A stretch of 64,000 nt of DNA. It comes from Planctomycetaceae bacterium. GTDB lineage: Bacteria > Planctomycetota > PLA2. The DNA is taken from the NCBI GenBank assembly GCA_011525755.1, contig WYBS01000092.1:58782-122781 (forward strand), read 5' to 3'. Shown in pieces: positions 26,801 through 34,892 of the stretch (its first letter is position 1; each line of letters starts with the position of its first letter). The position numbers were made by a program, and so were the translations under genes. Under the pieces are notes generated by a model. That model saw nothing but the letters and a program-made list of their open reading frames with translations, searched no databases and was not told the DNA's origin.

Positions 26801-27681
26801 AGCTCAACTGCAACATGCCCCTCTCGATCTGCGACCTGGCCGGCGAGCTGCACGTGGCCGAGGGCACGCTCGCGCCCGAGTTCACGGTCGACGGCGCGCT
26901 CCGCAACGCCCGCGCGACGCTCTTCGACCGCGAGCTGACGGGCATGTCCCTCAACTTCACGTACCGGCCCGACTACATCCACCTCGGCAACATCGACGGC
27001 AAGGCCTACGACGGCGACTTCGAGGGGGACGTCGAGGTCTATCTGGAGGAGCCCCGCTCGTTCAAGACGCGCTTCCAGGCCCGGCACGTGCGGCTCGGCG
27101 AGATGCTCCGGGAGGACCTGCCGCGCGGCGACCCGATGTCGGGGACCGTGGAGGCGCGGCTCGAGTTCGAGTCCCCGAGCGGCGACGTCAAGGACATGCG
27201 CGGGCGCGGCCAGATCCGCGTCCACGAGGGCTCGCTCTTCCGCGTCCCCGGCCTGCGGCCGGTCCTTGCGGTGCTCTCGCGCGTGACGCCGCTCGACAAC
27301 GAGCCGCGGTTCACGCGCGCGGAGGCGGACTTCACGGTGGCGGGCGAGGAGATCAAGCTCCACCACTGCCGCCTCTCGACGGACCTGAACGACGTGGACG
27401 CGGAGGGCACGATCTCGATCTACGGTGACCTCGATCTCGTGGTCGAGCCCAAGGTCACGCGGATCATCGACCTGCCGCGGCTCATCAACATCCCGGTCCT
27501 CTCGACGCTTCGCGACCTCTGGCACAAGATCGCCTACGAGATCCGCCTCGAGGGCACGCTCGACAGCCCCGCGATCCGCCTCCGCGGCCTGCCCTTCCTG
27601 AAGAGCGCGAGCACGCGCCGGTTCACGCAGTCGGCGCACGCCGGCCGCCCCGAGCGGCTGCGGCCGCGCCTCCTGCCGTAG
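23881..27681 (+). CDS. Giant AsmA/TamB-like envelope protein
   Basis: A 1266-residue protein with one N-terminal membrane anchor (AFALLILGVGLGATIFI, about residues 21-37) and a very long extracytoplasmic part rich in short beta strands. Its pattern is that of AsmA-like/DUF3971 proteins: LTAAEVERLILTVDHGDLLAGKVTIRQVDLHG near the start, and near the end an AsmA_2-like block (RVPGLRPVLAVLSRVTPLD, then RAEADFTVAGEEIKLHHCRL, then GTLDSPAIRL). Relatives form hydrophobic channels thought to carry phospholipids between the membranes. The start may be GTG 23881, ATG 23902 or ATG 23908. Exact subfamily is not certain. Confidence 0.7.
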   Translation: MAPRIPAMRMSRRRFTLGRAFALLILGVGLGATIFISHRLRPDTLERQVAEALSELLTAEHEFDDVIVGLDTGIEITGLKIYYPGEERLTAAEVERLILTVDHGDLLAGKVTIRQVDLHGILLRLKAGETKDGTPTMPGIFAGDGQRESFELPARLPEIRIHEGGVGSRVEILDARPLSRGVPLALDVRSAEAHAEGPIYRLVAKLSATRVSGVDLNLQFNRTSRTVIVNLEANGLHWRRDDVFLLSEAVRRALPPVEFGGEADVRAVAVIGLPLELRSLTVDADLRGLHGVFGNVHTWERVGLPFGIQDGKGKLAYRDGNLRLDPFGATYVSPSGTHGRLEAVTSLAFNRGGMHLDLSVKGRGLEGSTEDLRHLLPEDIVESIVEKFLPAGTFDFDLSVSQRPGTEEKVVAWLAMHDGQFNYAGQLDELTGKRFGFSYPVERCEGSFRIETHVPTPHGLADVIQIESLKGSNQIARPQPGGPEEVAVEAHGSVITYLRAGDEEPEDLDITIDVRDLPIDAKLARAFASTPGGMPYRQFDLSGHAPRVSIRIERDAFREPEARASYDVTLADCRLAYEGFPFPIEKVRGRIISRDLPGSAAGRSSRVLILEGLKGEAPEGGTIEGRGEVRQDEEGSQFLDLYIHAEKIAIGADLERALLASRAAGTGIADLWRSLRPYGYLTATATLSGPQSANIVVDLSQLALRGYQEIECPITHLDGSVSYDLHTIKLQHLSGRIFDAPFQISGEFYDTGAFDLNGAVDGLVLQKAVQRILEAVAPWAARAIERLRIEEQSALDLILKCERAEADAPVNLVFSVDDLDVSSRLMDLDLVLQGGPVDVSLDRITARNLHVRAKNGEIRVHEGVVPLDAREQTWAVLDATNLDPSEHFERLFGPGIRESLGSNARLDLTGFRAEYLRTEGKLILSGAVDLRRHVATEGVDLEPIGQVGFSPLTLTLPRSETDPLAFAGVIEFRQLNCNMPLSICDLAGELHVAEGTLAPEFTVDGALRNARATLFDRELTGMSLNFTYRPDYIHLGNIDGKAYDGDFEGDVEVYLEEPRSFKTRFQARHVRLGEMLREDLPRGDPMSGTVEARLEFESPSGDVKDMRGRGQIRVHEGSLFRVPGLRPVLAVLSRVTPLDNEPRFTRAEADFTVAGEEIKLHHCRLSTDLNDVDAEGTISIYGDLDLVVEPKVTRIIDLPRLINIPVLSTLRDLWHKIAYEIRLEGTLDSPAIRLRGLPFLKSASTRRFTQSAHAGRPERLRPRLLP

Positions 27682-27709
27682 AGGGGGAGGGGGCGCGGGG
27701 GAGGGGCCC

Positions 27710-27755
27710 GCCCGCGGCGACCCGCGCGGGCGCCGCAGGCCGGGCGCGTGCCCGG
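27710..27755 (+). terminator. Two hairpins after the AsmA-like gene
   Basis: GCCCGCG (27710-27716) pairs with CGCGGGC (27725-27731), and CCGGGC (27740-27745) pairs with GCCCGG (27750-27755) around a GCGT loop. They lie between the stop and the manC promoter. There is no U-run. Confidence 0.4.
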
Positions 27756-27775
27756 AGGCGGCGCGCGGCCTCAGG

Positions 27776-27781
27776 TAGAAT
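27776..27781 (+). promoter_or_regulatory. -10 box of manC (leaderless)
   Basis: TAGAAT lies 7 bases before the TTG start of manC. There is no ribosome site in the gap. Confidence 0.5.
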
Positions 27782-27788
27782 CACCGGC

Positions 27789-28862
27789 TTGCACACGTTC
27801 GTCACGATCCTCGCCGGCGGCGCCGGCACCCGGTTCTGGCCGGCCGGCCGGAGGGCCCGGCCGAAACAGCTCCTCCCGTTCACGAGCGCGCGCTCGATGC
27901 TCGCCGAGACGCTCGCCCGCTGCGCCCCCCTCGCCCCCCCCGATCGCACCTACGTGGTCACCAACCGGATCCAGCTGGACGCGACGCGCCGGGAGTGCCC
28001 CTCGCTCCCCGCGGAGCACGTCCTCGGCGAGCCCGAGATGCGCAACACCGCCGCGGCGATCGGCCTCGCGGCGCTCCACGTGGCGCGCCGCGACCCGGAC
28101 GGCGTGATGGTCGTCCTGCCCGCGGACCACTTCATCGACCCCCCGGAGCGCTTCCTCTCCTGCTTCCGCGCGGCCGTGCGGCGCGCGGCGGAGAAGCCGG
28201 TGCTCCTGACCGTCGGCATCCGCCCCACGGGGCCCGCGACCGGCTACGGCTACATCGAGGCGGGCGACGAGGCCAAGAAGATCGGTGACCACCCGTTCCT
28301 CGCGGTCAAGAGCTTCAAGGAGAAGCCCAGCGCGGCGACGGCGGCCGCCTTCCTCGCGAAGGGCAACTACTTCTGGAACGCGGGCACCTTCGTGTGGCAC
28401 GTGCGGGCGCTCCTCGACGCATTCCGCGCCCACCTGCCGGGCCACGCCGAGGTGCTCGCGCGAATCGACGCGTCCCTCGCGAAGGGGGAGCCGCCGCGCC
28501 CGGAGGACTACGCCCGGTTCGAGAACATCCCGATCGACATGGGCATCATGGAGCGGGCGGCGAACGTGGAGACGACGCCCGCGGACTTCCTCTGGGACGA
28601 CGTCGGCTCGTGGCTCGCGGTCGACCGCCTCAACCGGAAGGACGGGGACGGCAACGTCGTCCGCGGCCTCCACGCGGGGATCGAGACGCACAACTGCATC
28701 GTGTTCGGCAGCGACGACCACATCGTCGCGACGCTCGGCGTCGACGACCTGATCGTCGTGCACACGCCGGACGCGACCCTCATCTGCCCGAAGAGCCGGG
28801 CGGAGGAGGTGCGCCAGATCGTGAAGCAGCTCGAGCAGCGGGGGCTCGAGAGGTTCCTGTGA
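27789..28862 (+). CDS. manC: Mannose-1-phosphate guanylyltransferase
   Basis: Makes GDP-mannose from GTP and mannose 1-phosphate for polysaccharides. The 357 residues correspond to the short, monofunctional form without the phosphomannose isomerase domain. Motifs are TILAGGAGTRFWPAGRRARPKQLL (N-terminal pyrophosphorylase loop), VVLPADHFI, YGYIEAG, FKEKPSAATA, NYFWNAGTFVWH, DMGIMERA and WDDVGSW. The start is the TTG at 27789. Its stop overlaps the ruvX GTG. Confidence 0.93.
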   Translation: MHTFVTILAGGAGTRFWPAGRRARPKQLLPFTSARSMLAETLARCAPLAPPDRTYVVTNRIQLDATRRECPSLPAEHVLGEPEMRNTAAAIGLAALHVARRDPDGVMVVLPADHFIDPPERFLSCFRAAVRRAAEKPVLLTVGIRPTGPATGYGYIEAGDEAKKIGDHPFLAVKSFKEKPSAATAAAFLAKGNYFWNAGTFVWHVRALLDAFRAHLPGHAEVLARIDASLAKGEPPRPEDYARFENIPIDMGIMERAANVETTPADFLWDDVGSWLAVDRLNRKDGDGNVVRGLHAGIETHNCIVFGSDDHIVATLGVDDLIVVHTPDATLICPKSRAEEVRQIVKQLEQRGLERFL

Positions 28863-29323
28863 CGGGAAGGCAAGGGGGCGCGGGGGAAGGGAGACCCGCG
28901 GTCCTCCTCGGCCTCGACTACGGCAGGAAGCGGATCGGGATCGCCGTCTCGACGCCGCTCGGCACGGTGCACCCGCGGAAGCGCCTCGAGCGGGAGACGC
29001 TCGCGGAGGATCTCGCGGCCCTCTGCGCGCTCGTCGAGGAGACGGGCGCGTCGGCGATCGTGATCGGGCTCCCCCACCACATGGACGGCAAGACGTCCGA
29101 CATGGAACGGGAGGTGCGCGCGTTCGCGGCGGCGCTCGGCGCGGCGTGCGGGCTCGCGGTCTTCGGCGGCGACGAGCGGCTGACGACGGAGGCGGCGGAG
29201 TCCGCGCTCCGGCAGACCTCGAAGGGCTGGCGGGACCGGAAGGCGCGCCGCGACTCCGCGGCCGCGTGCATCGTGCTAAAGGACTACATCGACGCGCCGA
29301 CGCGCGGGGAGAGGATCGCATGA
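28859..29323 (+). CDS. ruvX: RuvX/YqgF family pre-16S rRNA nuclease
   Basis: A 154-residue RNase H-fold protein; family members act in 16S rRNA 5' end maturation. LLGLDYGRKRIGIAVS carries the first catalytic Asp, IVIGLPHHMDGKTSDME the family signature, FGGDERLTTEAAE the second acid, and RRDSAAACIVLKDYID the last. The start is GTG 28859, forming GTGA with the manC stop; the larger open frame upstream is a shadow. It is coupled downstream to a small secreted protein by ATGA. Confidence 0.9.
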   Translation: MTGRQGGAGEGRPAVLLGLDYGRKRIGIAVSTPLGTVHPRKRLERETLAEDLAALCALVEETGASAIVIGLPHHMDGKTSDMEREVRAFAAALGAACGLAVFGGDERLTTEAAESALRQTSKGWRDRKARRDSAAACIVLKDYIDAPTRGERIA

Positions 29324-29835
29324 GAAGGCTCGCCGTCCTGTTCGTGGCGTTTGTCGCGGCGTTCGCGCAGGAGGCTCCCGACGCACGCGCGCGCGAGCTG
29401 GAGGTGCAGGCGGGAAAGGCGCTCGACGAGGGGCGCCGCGCGGACGCGCTGAAGCTCCTCGCGGAGGCGGCCGAGATCCGCGCGAAGGCGCGCGACTTGG
29501 CCCCGCCCGAGGCGAAGGCCGCCCCGCCTGCGCCCCCCGCCGAGCCGAAGGCTGCGCCGCCCGCGGGGCCTGAGGCGATGCCCTCGCCCCCGTCCGAGAC
29601 CCCTGCCGCGGCGGCGGACATCGCGATCGGCGCGCTCGACACGGCGCTCGAACGGGGCGACGCGAAGGCGACGCGCGAAGCGGCCGTGAGGGCGCGCGGG
29701 ATCCTCGCCGCCTGGGCGGGTGACCTCGAGGCGCGCGAGCGGCGGCTCGCGGAGCGAGAGGCGCCGGTCGAGAAGAGGGTCATGGACCTCGAGAAGCGGC
29801 TCGACGAGCTGCTGAAGAAGCACGCCGCACGCTAA
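29320..29835 (+). CDS. Small secreted coiled-coil protein, unknown
   Basis: 171 residues with a signal peptide ([16 protein letters not shown], cut before QEAP). Next comes a helical segment with a TPR-like repeat ([22 protein letters not shown]), then a flexible Ala/Pro stretch (about residues 65-95), then a charged C-terminal coiled coil ([20 protein letters not shown] region). I do not recognise a family. The start overlaps the ruvX stop (ATGA), so it is translated with ruvX. A periplasmic scaffold role is a guess. Confidence 0.65.
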   Translation: MRRLAVLFVAFVAAFAQEAPDARARELEVQAGKALDEGRRADALKLLAEAAEIRAKARDLAPPEAKAAPPAPPAEPKAAPPAGPEAMPSPPSETPAAAADIAIGALDTALERGDAKATREAAVRARGILAAWAGDLEARERRLAEREAPVEKRVMDLEKRLDELLKKHAAR

Positions 29836-30026
29836 GCGGGGCGGCCCGTGCCCCCGGACCCCCTCCGCATCGCCCCCCTAACCCGTTGCGGGGCTGGCGG
29901 TTGCGACGAAACGGGGATCGCTGGCCGGCTCTGGTATCATCCCCTCTTTCTCCCCCAGCCTGGTTCCACGGTAGTGGTCGCGGCCGCAGGGACTGGGCAG
30001 GGCGGAATGCGGAGGAAACACGCGAC
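29836..30026 (+). promoter_or_regulatory. Leader of rpsO with extended -10 promoter
   Basis: TGGTATCAT at 29932-29940 is an extended -10 box, giving a leader of about 80 bases before rpsO with a strong GGAGGAA site (30011-30017). No -35 is clear. A CCCCCGGACCCCC motif lies at 29851-29863. The leader could host S15 autoregulation, but no pseudoknot was traced. Confidence 0.45.
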
Positions 30027-30293
30027 ATGATGACGGCAGACCGCAAGCAAGAGGTCATTGGCGAGTACCGGACCCACGGAAACGACACCGGATCGCCCGA
30101 GGTGCAGATCGCGGTCCTCAGCGAGAGGATCCGGCACCTGACCGAGCATCTGAAGGGCCACCCGAAGGACCATGCGTCCCGGCGCGGCCTGCTGATGATG
30201 GTGGGGAAGCGCGGAGCGCTGCTCAAGTACCTTCAGAACAAGGACTGGGGCCGCTACCAGGCGCTCATCGGCAAGCTCGGCATCCGGCGCTAG
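30027..30293 (+). CDS. rpsO: 30S ribosomal protein S15
   Basis: Primary 16S rRNA binding protein of the small-subunit platform. The 88-residue product is full length: [46 protein letters not shown] (rRNA-binding helix pair) and LLKYLQNKD near the end. The ATG at 30027 follows GGAGGAA; ATG 30030 directly follows and could also be used. It is followed by pnp, the classical rpsO-pnp order. Confidence 0.97.
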   Translation: MMTADRKQEVIGEYRTHGNDTGSPEVQIAVLSERIRHLTEHLKGHPKDHASRRGLLMMVGKRGALLKYLQNKDWGRYQALIGKLGIRR

Positions 30294-30334
30294 CGCGCCG
30301 TCGACGGGGCCGAATGAGGCCCCAGGAGACAGAG

Positions 30335-32704
30335 TTGATCGTCAAGAAGAGCCGGCAGATCGGGGGCAAGACGCTCTCCATCGAAGTCGGCAAGCTGGCC
30401 CGCCTCGCAGGCGGTTCGGCGGTCGTGACCCTCGGTGAGAGCATCGTGCTCGCCACCGCGGACGTCGCGGATGCCCGTCCGGGCATCGATTTCTTCCCTC
30501 TCACGGTCGAGTACCGCGAGAAGACCTACGCCGCGGGCAAGATCCCCGGCGGGTTCTTCAAGCGCGAGGGACGGCCCACCACGAAGGAGATCCTCGGCTG
30601 CCGTCTCATCGACCGGCCGATCCGCCCGCTGTTCGCGGACGGGTTCGTGAAGGAAGTGCAGGTCATCTGCAACGTGCTCAGCTACGACGGCGAGCACGAT
30701 CCCGACGTCCTCGCGGGGATCGCGACGTCGATGGCGCTGATGGCGTCCGGTGCCCCGCTCAAGGGGCCCGTCGCCTGGGCGCGCGTCGGCTTTATCGACG
30801 GCAAGCCCGGGCTCTGGCCGGTGGACGGCCGCCGCCGCGAGTCCCAGCTCGACCTCGTGGTCGCGGGATCGAAGGACTCGGTCACGATGGTCGAGGCGGG
30901 CGCCAATGAGCTGCCCGAGGCCACGATGCTCGACGCGATCGACCTCGCCCACGGGGCGATCCGCGACATCTGCGCGCTCCAGGACGAGGTCCTGAAGGAG
31001 CTCGGCAAGCAGCCGGGCCACGTGACCTACGTCGCACCGCCCGACGAGCACGCCGAGATCCGGAAGATCATCGAGCGCGAGTGCAAGGACCGCGTGCGCA
31101 AGAGCATCGTCCAGCCCACGAAGCCGCAGCGGCAGGCCGCGCTCGATCCCATCCGCAAGGAGATGATCGAGAAGCACGGCGACCCCGACAACACGAAGGC
31201 CCCCGGCAAGTGGCCGGTGTCGGCCGTGAAGCGGTGCTTCACCGAGGTCTGCGACGAGGTGCTCCGCGAGCTGATCCTCGAGGGCAAGCGCGTCGACGGC
31301 CGCGGGGCGACCGACATCCGACCGATCACGTGCGAGGTCTCCGTGCTGCCCCGCGCGCACGGCTCGGCGCTCTTCACGCGCGGCGAGACGCAGGCGCTCG
31401 TCGCCTCCACCCTGGGCACGGGCCTCGACGAGCAGATCATCGACGGCCTCCAGGAGGAGTACAAGAAGCGCTTCATGCTCCACTACAACTTCCCGCCGTT
31501 CAGCGTCGGCGAGGTTCGGCCCATCCGGGGCACGAGCCGGCGCGAGATCGGCCACGGGAACCTGGCGGAGCGCGCCCTCGAGTCGGTCGTCCCGCCCGAG
31601 GAGCCCTTCCCCTACACGCTGCGGCTCGTCTCCGAGGTGCTCATGAGCAACGGCTCGTCCTCGATGGCGACCGTGTGCGGCGGCACCCTGGCGATGCTCG
31701 ACGCGGGCGTCAAGATCAAGGCGCCGGTCGCGGGGATCGCGATGGGCCTCGTCAAGGAGGGCGACAAGGTCGTCGTCCTCTCCGACATCCTCGGCGACGA
31801 GGACCACAGCGGGGACATGGACTTCAAGGTGGCCGGCACGCCCAACGGCGTGACCGCGCTGCAGATGGACATCAAGATCGCCGGGGTCTCCCGCGCGATC
31901 CTCGAGAAGGCGCTCGCGCAGGCGCGCACGGGCCGCCTCCACATCCTGAACGAGATGGCGAAGGCGATCGGGGCGCCGCGCGAGGACTACTCGCCGTACG
32001 CGCCGCGCCTCCTCGCGATCAAGATCAACCCGGAGAAGATCGGCGCGGTCATCGGGCCGGGCGGCAAGGTCATCCGGCAGATCCAGGAGGAGACGGGAAC
32101 GACCGTCGAGATCTCCGACGACGGCACGGTGAAGGTCTTCGCCGCCGACGGCGACAAGGCCAAGGCCGCGATCGAGATGATCGAGGGCATCACGGCCGAG
32201 GCCGAGGTGGGCAAGATCTACGAGGGCAAGGTCGTGCAGATGCGCGACTTCGGCGTCTTCGTGCAGATCCTCCCGAACCTCGACGGCCTCGTCCACGTGT
32301 CCGAGCTCTCCGACGGCTACGTCGAGCGGCCGGAGGACGTGGTCAAGATGGGCGACTCGCTGCGCGTGAAGTGCATCGACGTCGACCCGTCGGGCAAGGT
32401 GCGGCTCTCCCGTCGCGCCGTCATCCTCGAGGAGCGGGGCGAGGTCTTCGAGCCCACGCCGCGCGGAGGAGGCGGAGGGGGCGGCGGAGGCCGTGGGCGC
32501 GGGCGCGGTGGCCCGCGCGGCGAGCGCGGCCGGGACCGGGGCGGTGAACGCCGCGGCGGCGATCGTGGCGGCGAGTACCGAGGTGAGCGGGCCCACGGCG
32601 ACCGCGGCCACGGCGACCGGGGTCACGGGGGCCACGGCCAAGGCGGCGGCCAGCACGACCGCGGCGGGCCGGGGCCGAACCCCGGCGGTCCATCCGCTCG
32701 GTGA
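30335..32704 (+). CDS. pnp: Polyribonucleotide nucleotidyltransferase (PNPase)
   Basis: Phosphorolytic 3'-5' exoribonuclease of the RNA degradosome. About 789 residues: two RNase PH domains (the second with FSVGEVRPIRGTSRREIGHGNLAERAL), a KH domain (IGAVIGPGGKVIRQIQEETG) and an S1 domain (GKIYEGKVVQMRDFGVFVQILPNLDGLVH). The last 80 residues are a disordered RGG/His tail, longer than usual. AGGAGA precedes TTG 30335, which aligns with the family N-terminus; ATG 30314, seven codons upstream, has a poorer site. It follows rpsO by 41 bases. Confidence 0.96.
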   Translation: MIVKKSRQIGGKTLSIEVGKLARLAGGSAVVTLGESIVLATADVADARPGIDFFPLTVEYREKTYAAGKIPGGFFKREGRPTTKEILGCRLIDRPIRPLFADGFVKEVQVICNVLSYDGEHDPDVLAGIATSMALMASGAPLKGPVAWARVGFIDGKPGLWPVDGRRRESQLDLVVAGSKDSVTMVEAGANELPEATMLDAIDLAHGAIRDICALQDEVLKELGKQPGHVTYVAPPDEHAEIRKIIERECKDRVRKSIVQPTKPQRQAALDPIRKEMIEKHGDPDNTKAPGKWPVSAVKRCFTEVCDEVLRELILEGKRVDGRGATDIRPITCEVSVLPRAHGSALFTRGETQALVASTLGTGLDEQIIDGLQEEYKKRFMLHYNFPPFSVGEVRPIRGTSRREIGHGNLAERALESVVPPEEPFPYTLRLVSEVLMSNGSSSMATVCGGTLAMLDAGVKIKAPVAGIAMGLVKEGDKVVVLSDILGDEDHSGDMDFKVAGTPNGVTALQMDIKIAGVSRAILEKALAQARTGRLHILNEMAKAIGAPREDYSPYAPRLLAIKINPEKIGAVIGPGGKVIRQIQEETGTTVEISDDGTVKVFAADGDKAKAAIEMIEGITAEAEVGKIYEGKVVQMRDFGVFVQILPNLDGLVHVSELSDGYVERPEDVVKMGDSLRVKCIDVDPSGKVRLSRRAVILEERGEVFEPTPRGGGGGGGGGRGRGRGGPRGERGRDRGGERRGGDRGGEYRGERAHGDRGHGDRGHGGHGQGGGQHDRGGPGPNPGGPSAR

Positions 32705-32966
32705 GAACGCGGAGTTCCCCGAAGGGACCGGTGCGGCCCTCGGCGCCCTTGGGCGCCGGGGGCGGCCCCACGGGCGACCGTGAGCCGTCGGGGGAACGCC
32801 GCCCCTCGGGCGACGGCGGGGAGCCGGCCGAGGACGGCCGCAAGGGCAGGCTGCGTAGGGGCGCCCGCGGCCGACGCCGGCACCGGGAGGCGGGCCCCAG
32901 ACGGCCTCCGAGGGCGGGCCGCCGCCCGCATGGCGTACCCCCCTCCCCCCGCCCCCCACCCCTTCC
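32705..32966 (+). other. Low-complexity spacer after pnp
   Basis: 262 bases of very GC-rich sequence. Right at the pnp stop a GTG (32701) opens a frame of Arg/Gly/Pro-rich residues (for example GRKGRLRRGARGRRRHREAG) that resembles a continuation of the pnp tail in another frame. I do not call it a gene. It contains several potential hairpins (GGCGCCCTTGGGCGCC, 32738-32753) that could end pnp transcripts. Confidence 0.4.
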
Positions 32967-33170
32967 ATGCACGGACGCGTGAAGTGGTTCGACAACGCGC
33001 GAGGCTTCGGGTTCCTCGCGCTCGACGACGGCCGCGAGGTCTTCGTCCACTGGAAGGACGTGGCGGGCGGCCGCGGCTTCCGCGCGCTCCGGCCGGGCGA
33101 GGAGGTCGACTGCGACGTCGCCCTTGGGGAGCGCGGCGCGCACGCGACGAACGTGCGGCGCCCCGCCTGA
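32967..33170 (+). CDS. Cold-shock domain protein
   Basis: A 67-residue single OB-fold protein of the CspA family, binding single-stranded RNA and DNA. RNP-1 is KWFDNARGFGFL and RNP-2 is VFVHW. The RNP-2 of CspA is VFVHFS; the Trp variant is acceptable. It lacks the usual Gln-rich QxVxFE phrase, having GEEVDCDVALGERG in its place. It ends 2 bases before the structured repeat element. Position after pnp suggests an RNA-metabolism role. Confidence 0.88.
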   Translation: MHGRVKWFDNARGFGFLALDDGREVFVHWKDVAGGRGFRALRPGEEVDCDVALGERGAHATNVRRPA

Positions 33171-33172
33171 TC

Positions 33173-33386
33173 AGAGCTTGTGAAGAAATCCCGGCGTCGG
33201 CCCGAGGCCGAGCGAGAAGCCGGTCCCGAAGGGACGCCGCTCCGCGCGGCCGCGCAAGCGGCCGCGTTGCGGCGCCGGCGAGGCGCGCTGCCGACCTGGG
33301 TTGACGGAGAAACCCAGCGAGGCGGCGCGCCGTAGCCGGGCGGCTTCGTAGCCGGCCGAAGCCAGCAGGGATTGTTCACAAGCTCT
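33173..33386. repeat. 214-bp structured element with terminal inverted repeats
   Basis: The ends are inverted copies: AGAGCTTGTGAAGAAATCCC (33173-33192) against GGGATTGTTCACAAGCTCT (33368-33386), with 12 perfect terminal pairs and six more after a small mismatch. Inside are hairpins TCGGCC-CGA-GGCCGA, GTCCC-GAA-GGGAC, CGCGGCCGC-GCAA-GCGGCCGCG (a nine-pair stem with a GCAA loop) and CTGGGTT-N7-AACCCAG. It exactly fills the space between two convergent stops. It looks like a MITE or other non-coding mobile repeat and could serve as a bidirectional terminator. No transposase is present. Confidence 0.7.
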
Positions 33387-34819
33387 CAGCTCTCGTCCTT
33401 CGCCCGCTCGTCCTCGCGGCTCTTCAGCTTCCGCAGCCGCTCCTTCTCCCCGGGCGGCGCGAAGATCGTCTTCGAGAGCCGCGTGCTGAGGATCGTCGGC
33501 GTGATGAAGAAGTCGAGCTCGCTCTTCACCTTGCTCTTCTTGGTCTTGCTGAAGAGGTACTTGAGCACGGGAATGTCGGCGAGGATCGGCACGCCGGACT
33601 CCGTGTCGATCTCCGAGATCGAGTAGAGGCCGCCGATCACGAGCGTCACCTGGTCGCGGATCGTCACCACCGATTCGGCGCTGCGCTGCGCGATGACGGG
33701 GTTCTGGACGACGAAGTCCGAGCTGCGCGCCTCGACGAAGCCGGTGATCGACGACACCTCCACGCGGATCCGCAGGTTGACGTGATCGCGGCCGATGTGG
33801 AGCGGGTGGAAATCGAGCCGGATGCCCGTGTCCTCGAACGTCGTGACGATCGTCTCGCTGCTGCCCGAGATGTTGATCTGCTGGATCGGCGTCCGCTGCC
33901 CCGTGACGAGCGTCGCGAGCTGGCCCTCGGTGGCGACGATGCTCGGCTCCGAGAGGATGTTCGCGCTCCCGCGCTCCTGGAGGGCCTCGATCGTCGCGAT
34001 GAGCGTGCCCTCGTCCGTCGTCAGGTCGTCGAAGAGGAGCGAGAGCCCCGTGTTCGCGGCGCTCAGGGGCGAGCCGGTGAAGGAGCTCGGCCGGAACTGC
34101 GAGCGGCCGGCCCGGAAAAAGGCGTTGTCGTTCGCCGTCCCGAAGGTCGGCGGCGTCGTCGAGGTACCCGGATCGCCGCCGCCGCGGTCGAAGAACCAGG
34201 AGACGCCGTACTCGAGGTTCGAGTCGAGCGACACCTCGACGACCTTCGCCTTGATGTAGACCTGCGGCACGGACACGTCGAACCGGTCGAGGAACTCCTC
34301 GACGATGTCCTTGTACGCCGCGGGGAACGTGAGCATGAGCACGTTCTCGTCGGTGATCGGCTTCCGTTGCACCGGGCTGTCCAGCTTCGACTCGCCGCCC
34401 TTGTCGCGCGCCGTGAACCCGAAGTCGAACGTGTCGCGTTGGCGCACGGCCGTGACGAGCCCCGGGATCTTGAGGTCGTCGAGGGACTTCTTGAGCGCCG
34501 TCGAGCCGACGTGGTTCGTCTCGTAGAACCAGGTCAGCGTGCCGTCCTTGTTGCGGATCATGTCGCGGCTCATGAAGTAGTAGTCGCGCGCGACGACGTC
34601 GCTGCCGTCCGAGGGCGCCGGGGCTGCCGGTGCCTCTGCGCCGGGTGCCTGCACGGCGCCCCCTCCGGCCGCGGGAGCCGGCGCGGGGACCGGCTGCGGC
34701 GCGGCCGGGGCCGGGGCCGGGGGTTTCTCCTGAGCGAGCCCCGCGGACGCGAGGCACAGAACGAGGGCTGCCGCGGTCCGCCCCAGCGGCGACCGCATCG
34801 ACACCGCCATCCCCATCAT
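33386..34819 (-). CDS. Secretin-domain outer membrane protein (GspD/PilQ type)
   Basis: A 477-residue exported protein. The signal peptide covers about residues 8-30 (ALVLCLASAGLA) and is followed by a Pro/Ala linker. The N-terminal half has one or two N-type domains (MLTFPAAYKDIVEEFLDRFDV, VYIKAKVVEVSLDSNLEYGVSW). The secretin domain follows, with ANILSEPSIVATEGQLATLVTGQRTPI, GIRLDFHPL, TLVIGGLYS and GVPILADIPVLKYLF, all classic signatures. It would form the outer-membrane ring of a type II or type IV pilus system. It is shorter than GspD and other machine genes are not adjacent. AGGAG precedes the ATG at 34819. Confidence 0.88.
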   Translation of the reverse strand: MMGMAVSMRSPLGRTAAALVLCLASAGLAQEKPPAPAPAAPQPVPAPAPAAGGGAVQAPGAEAPAAPAPSDGSDVVARDYYFMSRDMIRNKDGTLTWFYETNHVGSTALKKSLDDLKIPGLVTAVRQRDTFDFGFTARDKGGESKLDSPVQRKPITDENVLMLTFPAAYKDIVEEFLDRFDVSVPQVYIKAKVVEVSLDSNLEYGVSWFFDRGGGDPGTSTTPPTFGTANDNAFFRAGRSQFRPSSFTGSPLSAANTGLSLLFDDLTTDEGTLIATIEALQERGSANILSEPSIVATEGQLATLVTGQRTPIQQINISGSSETIVTTFEDTGIRLDFHPLHIGRDHVNLRIRVEVSSITGFVEARSSDFVVQNPVIAQRSAESVVTIRDQVTLVIGGLYSISEIDTESGVPILADIPVLKYLFSKTKKSKVKSELDFFITPTILSTRLSKTIFAPPGEKERLRKLKSREDERAKDES

Positions 34820-34892
34820 TCCATGCTCCTTCCGCGTGCCCCGGCCACGCCGCGCCGGGTGCCCCATCGCAGCTCTCGCGCCCGGAGCTCGG

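Noticed and set aside
30314-30334. ATG 30314 as the pnp start
   Set aside because: TTG 30335 has AGGAGA at proper spacing and matches the family N-terminus; ATG 30314 has no good site.
32701-32982. Separate gene after pnp starting at the GTG overlapping its stop
   Set aside because: Only Arg/Gly/Pro low-complexity sequence with no ribosome site; treated as spacer or frameshifted tail.
30290-33379. Open frame of 1029 codons opposite pnp
   Set aside because: Antisense shadow of pnp and csp; low-complexity residue content without domain motifs.
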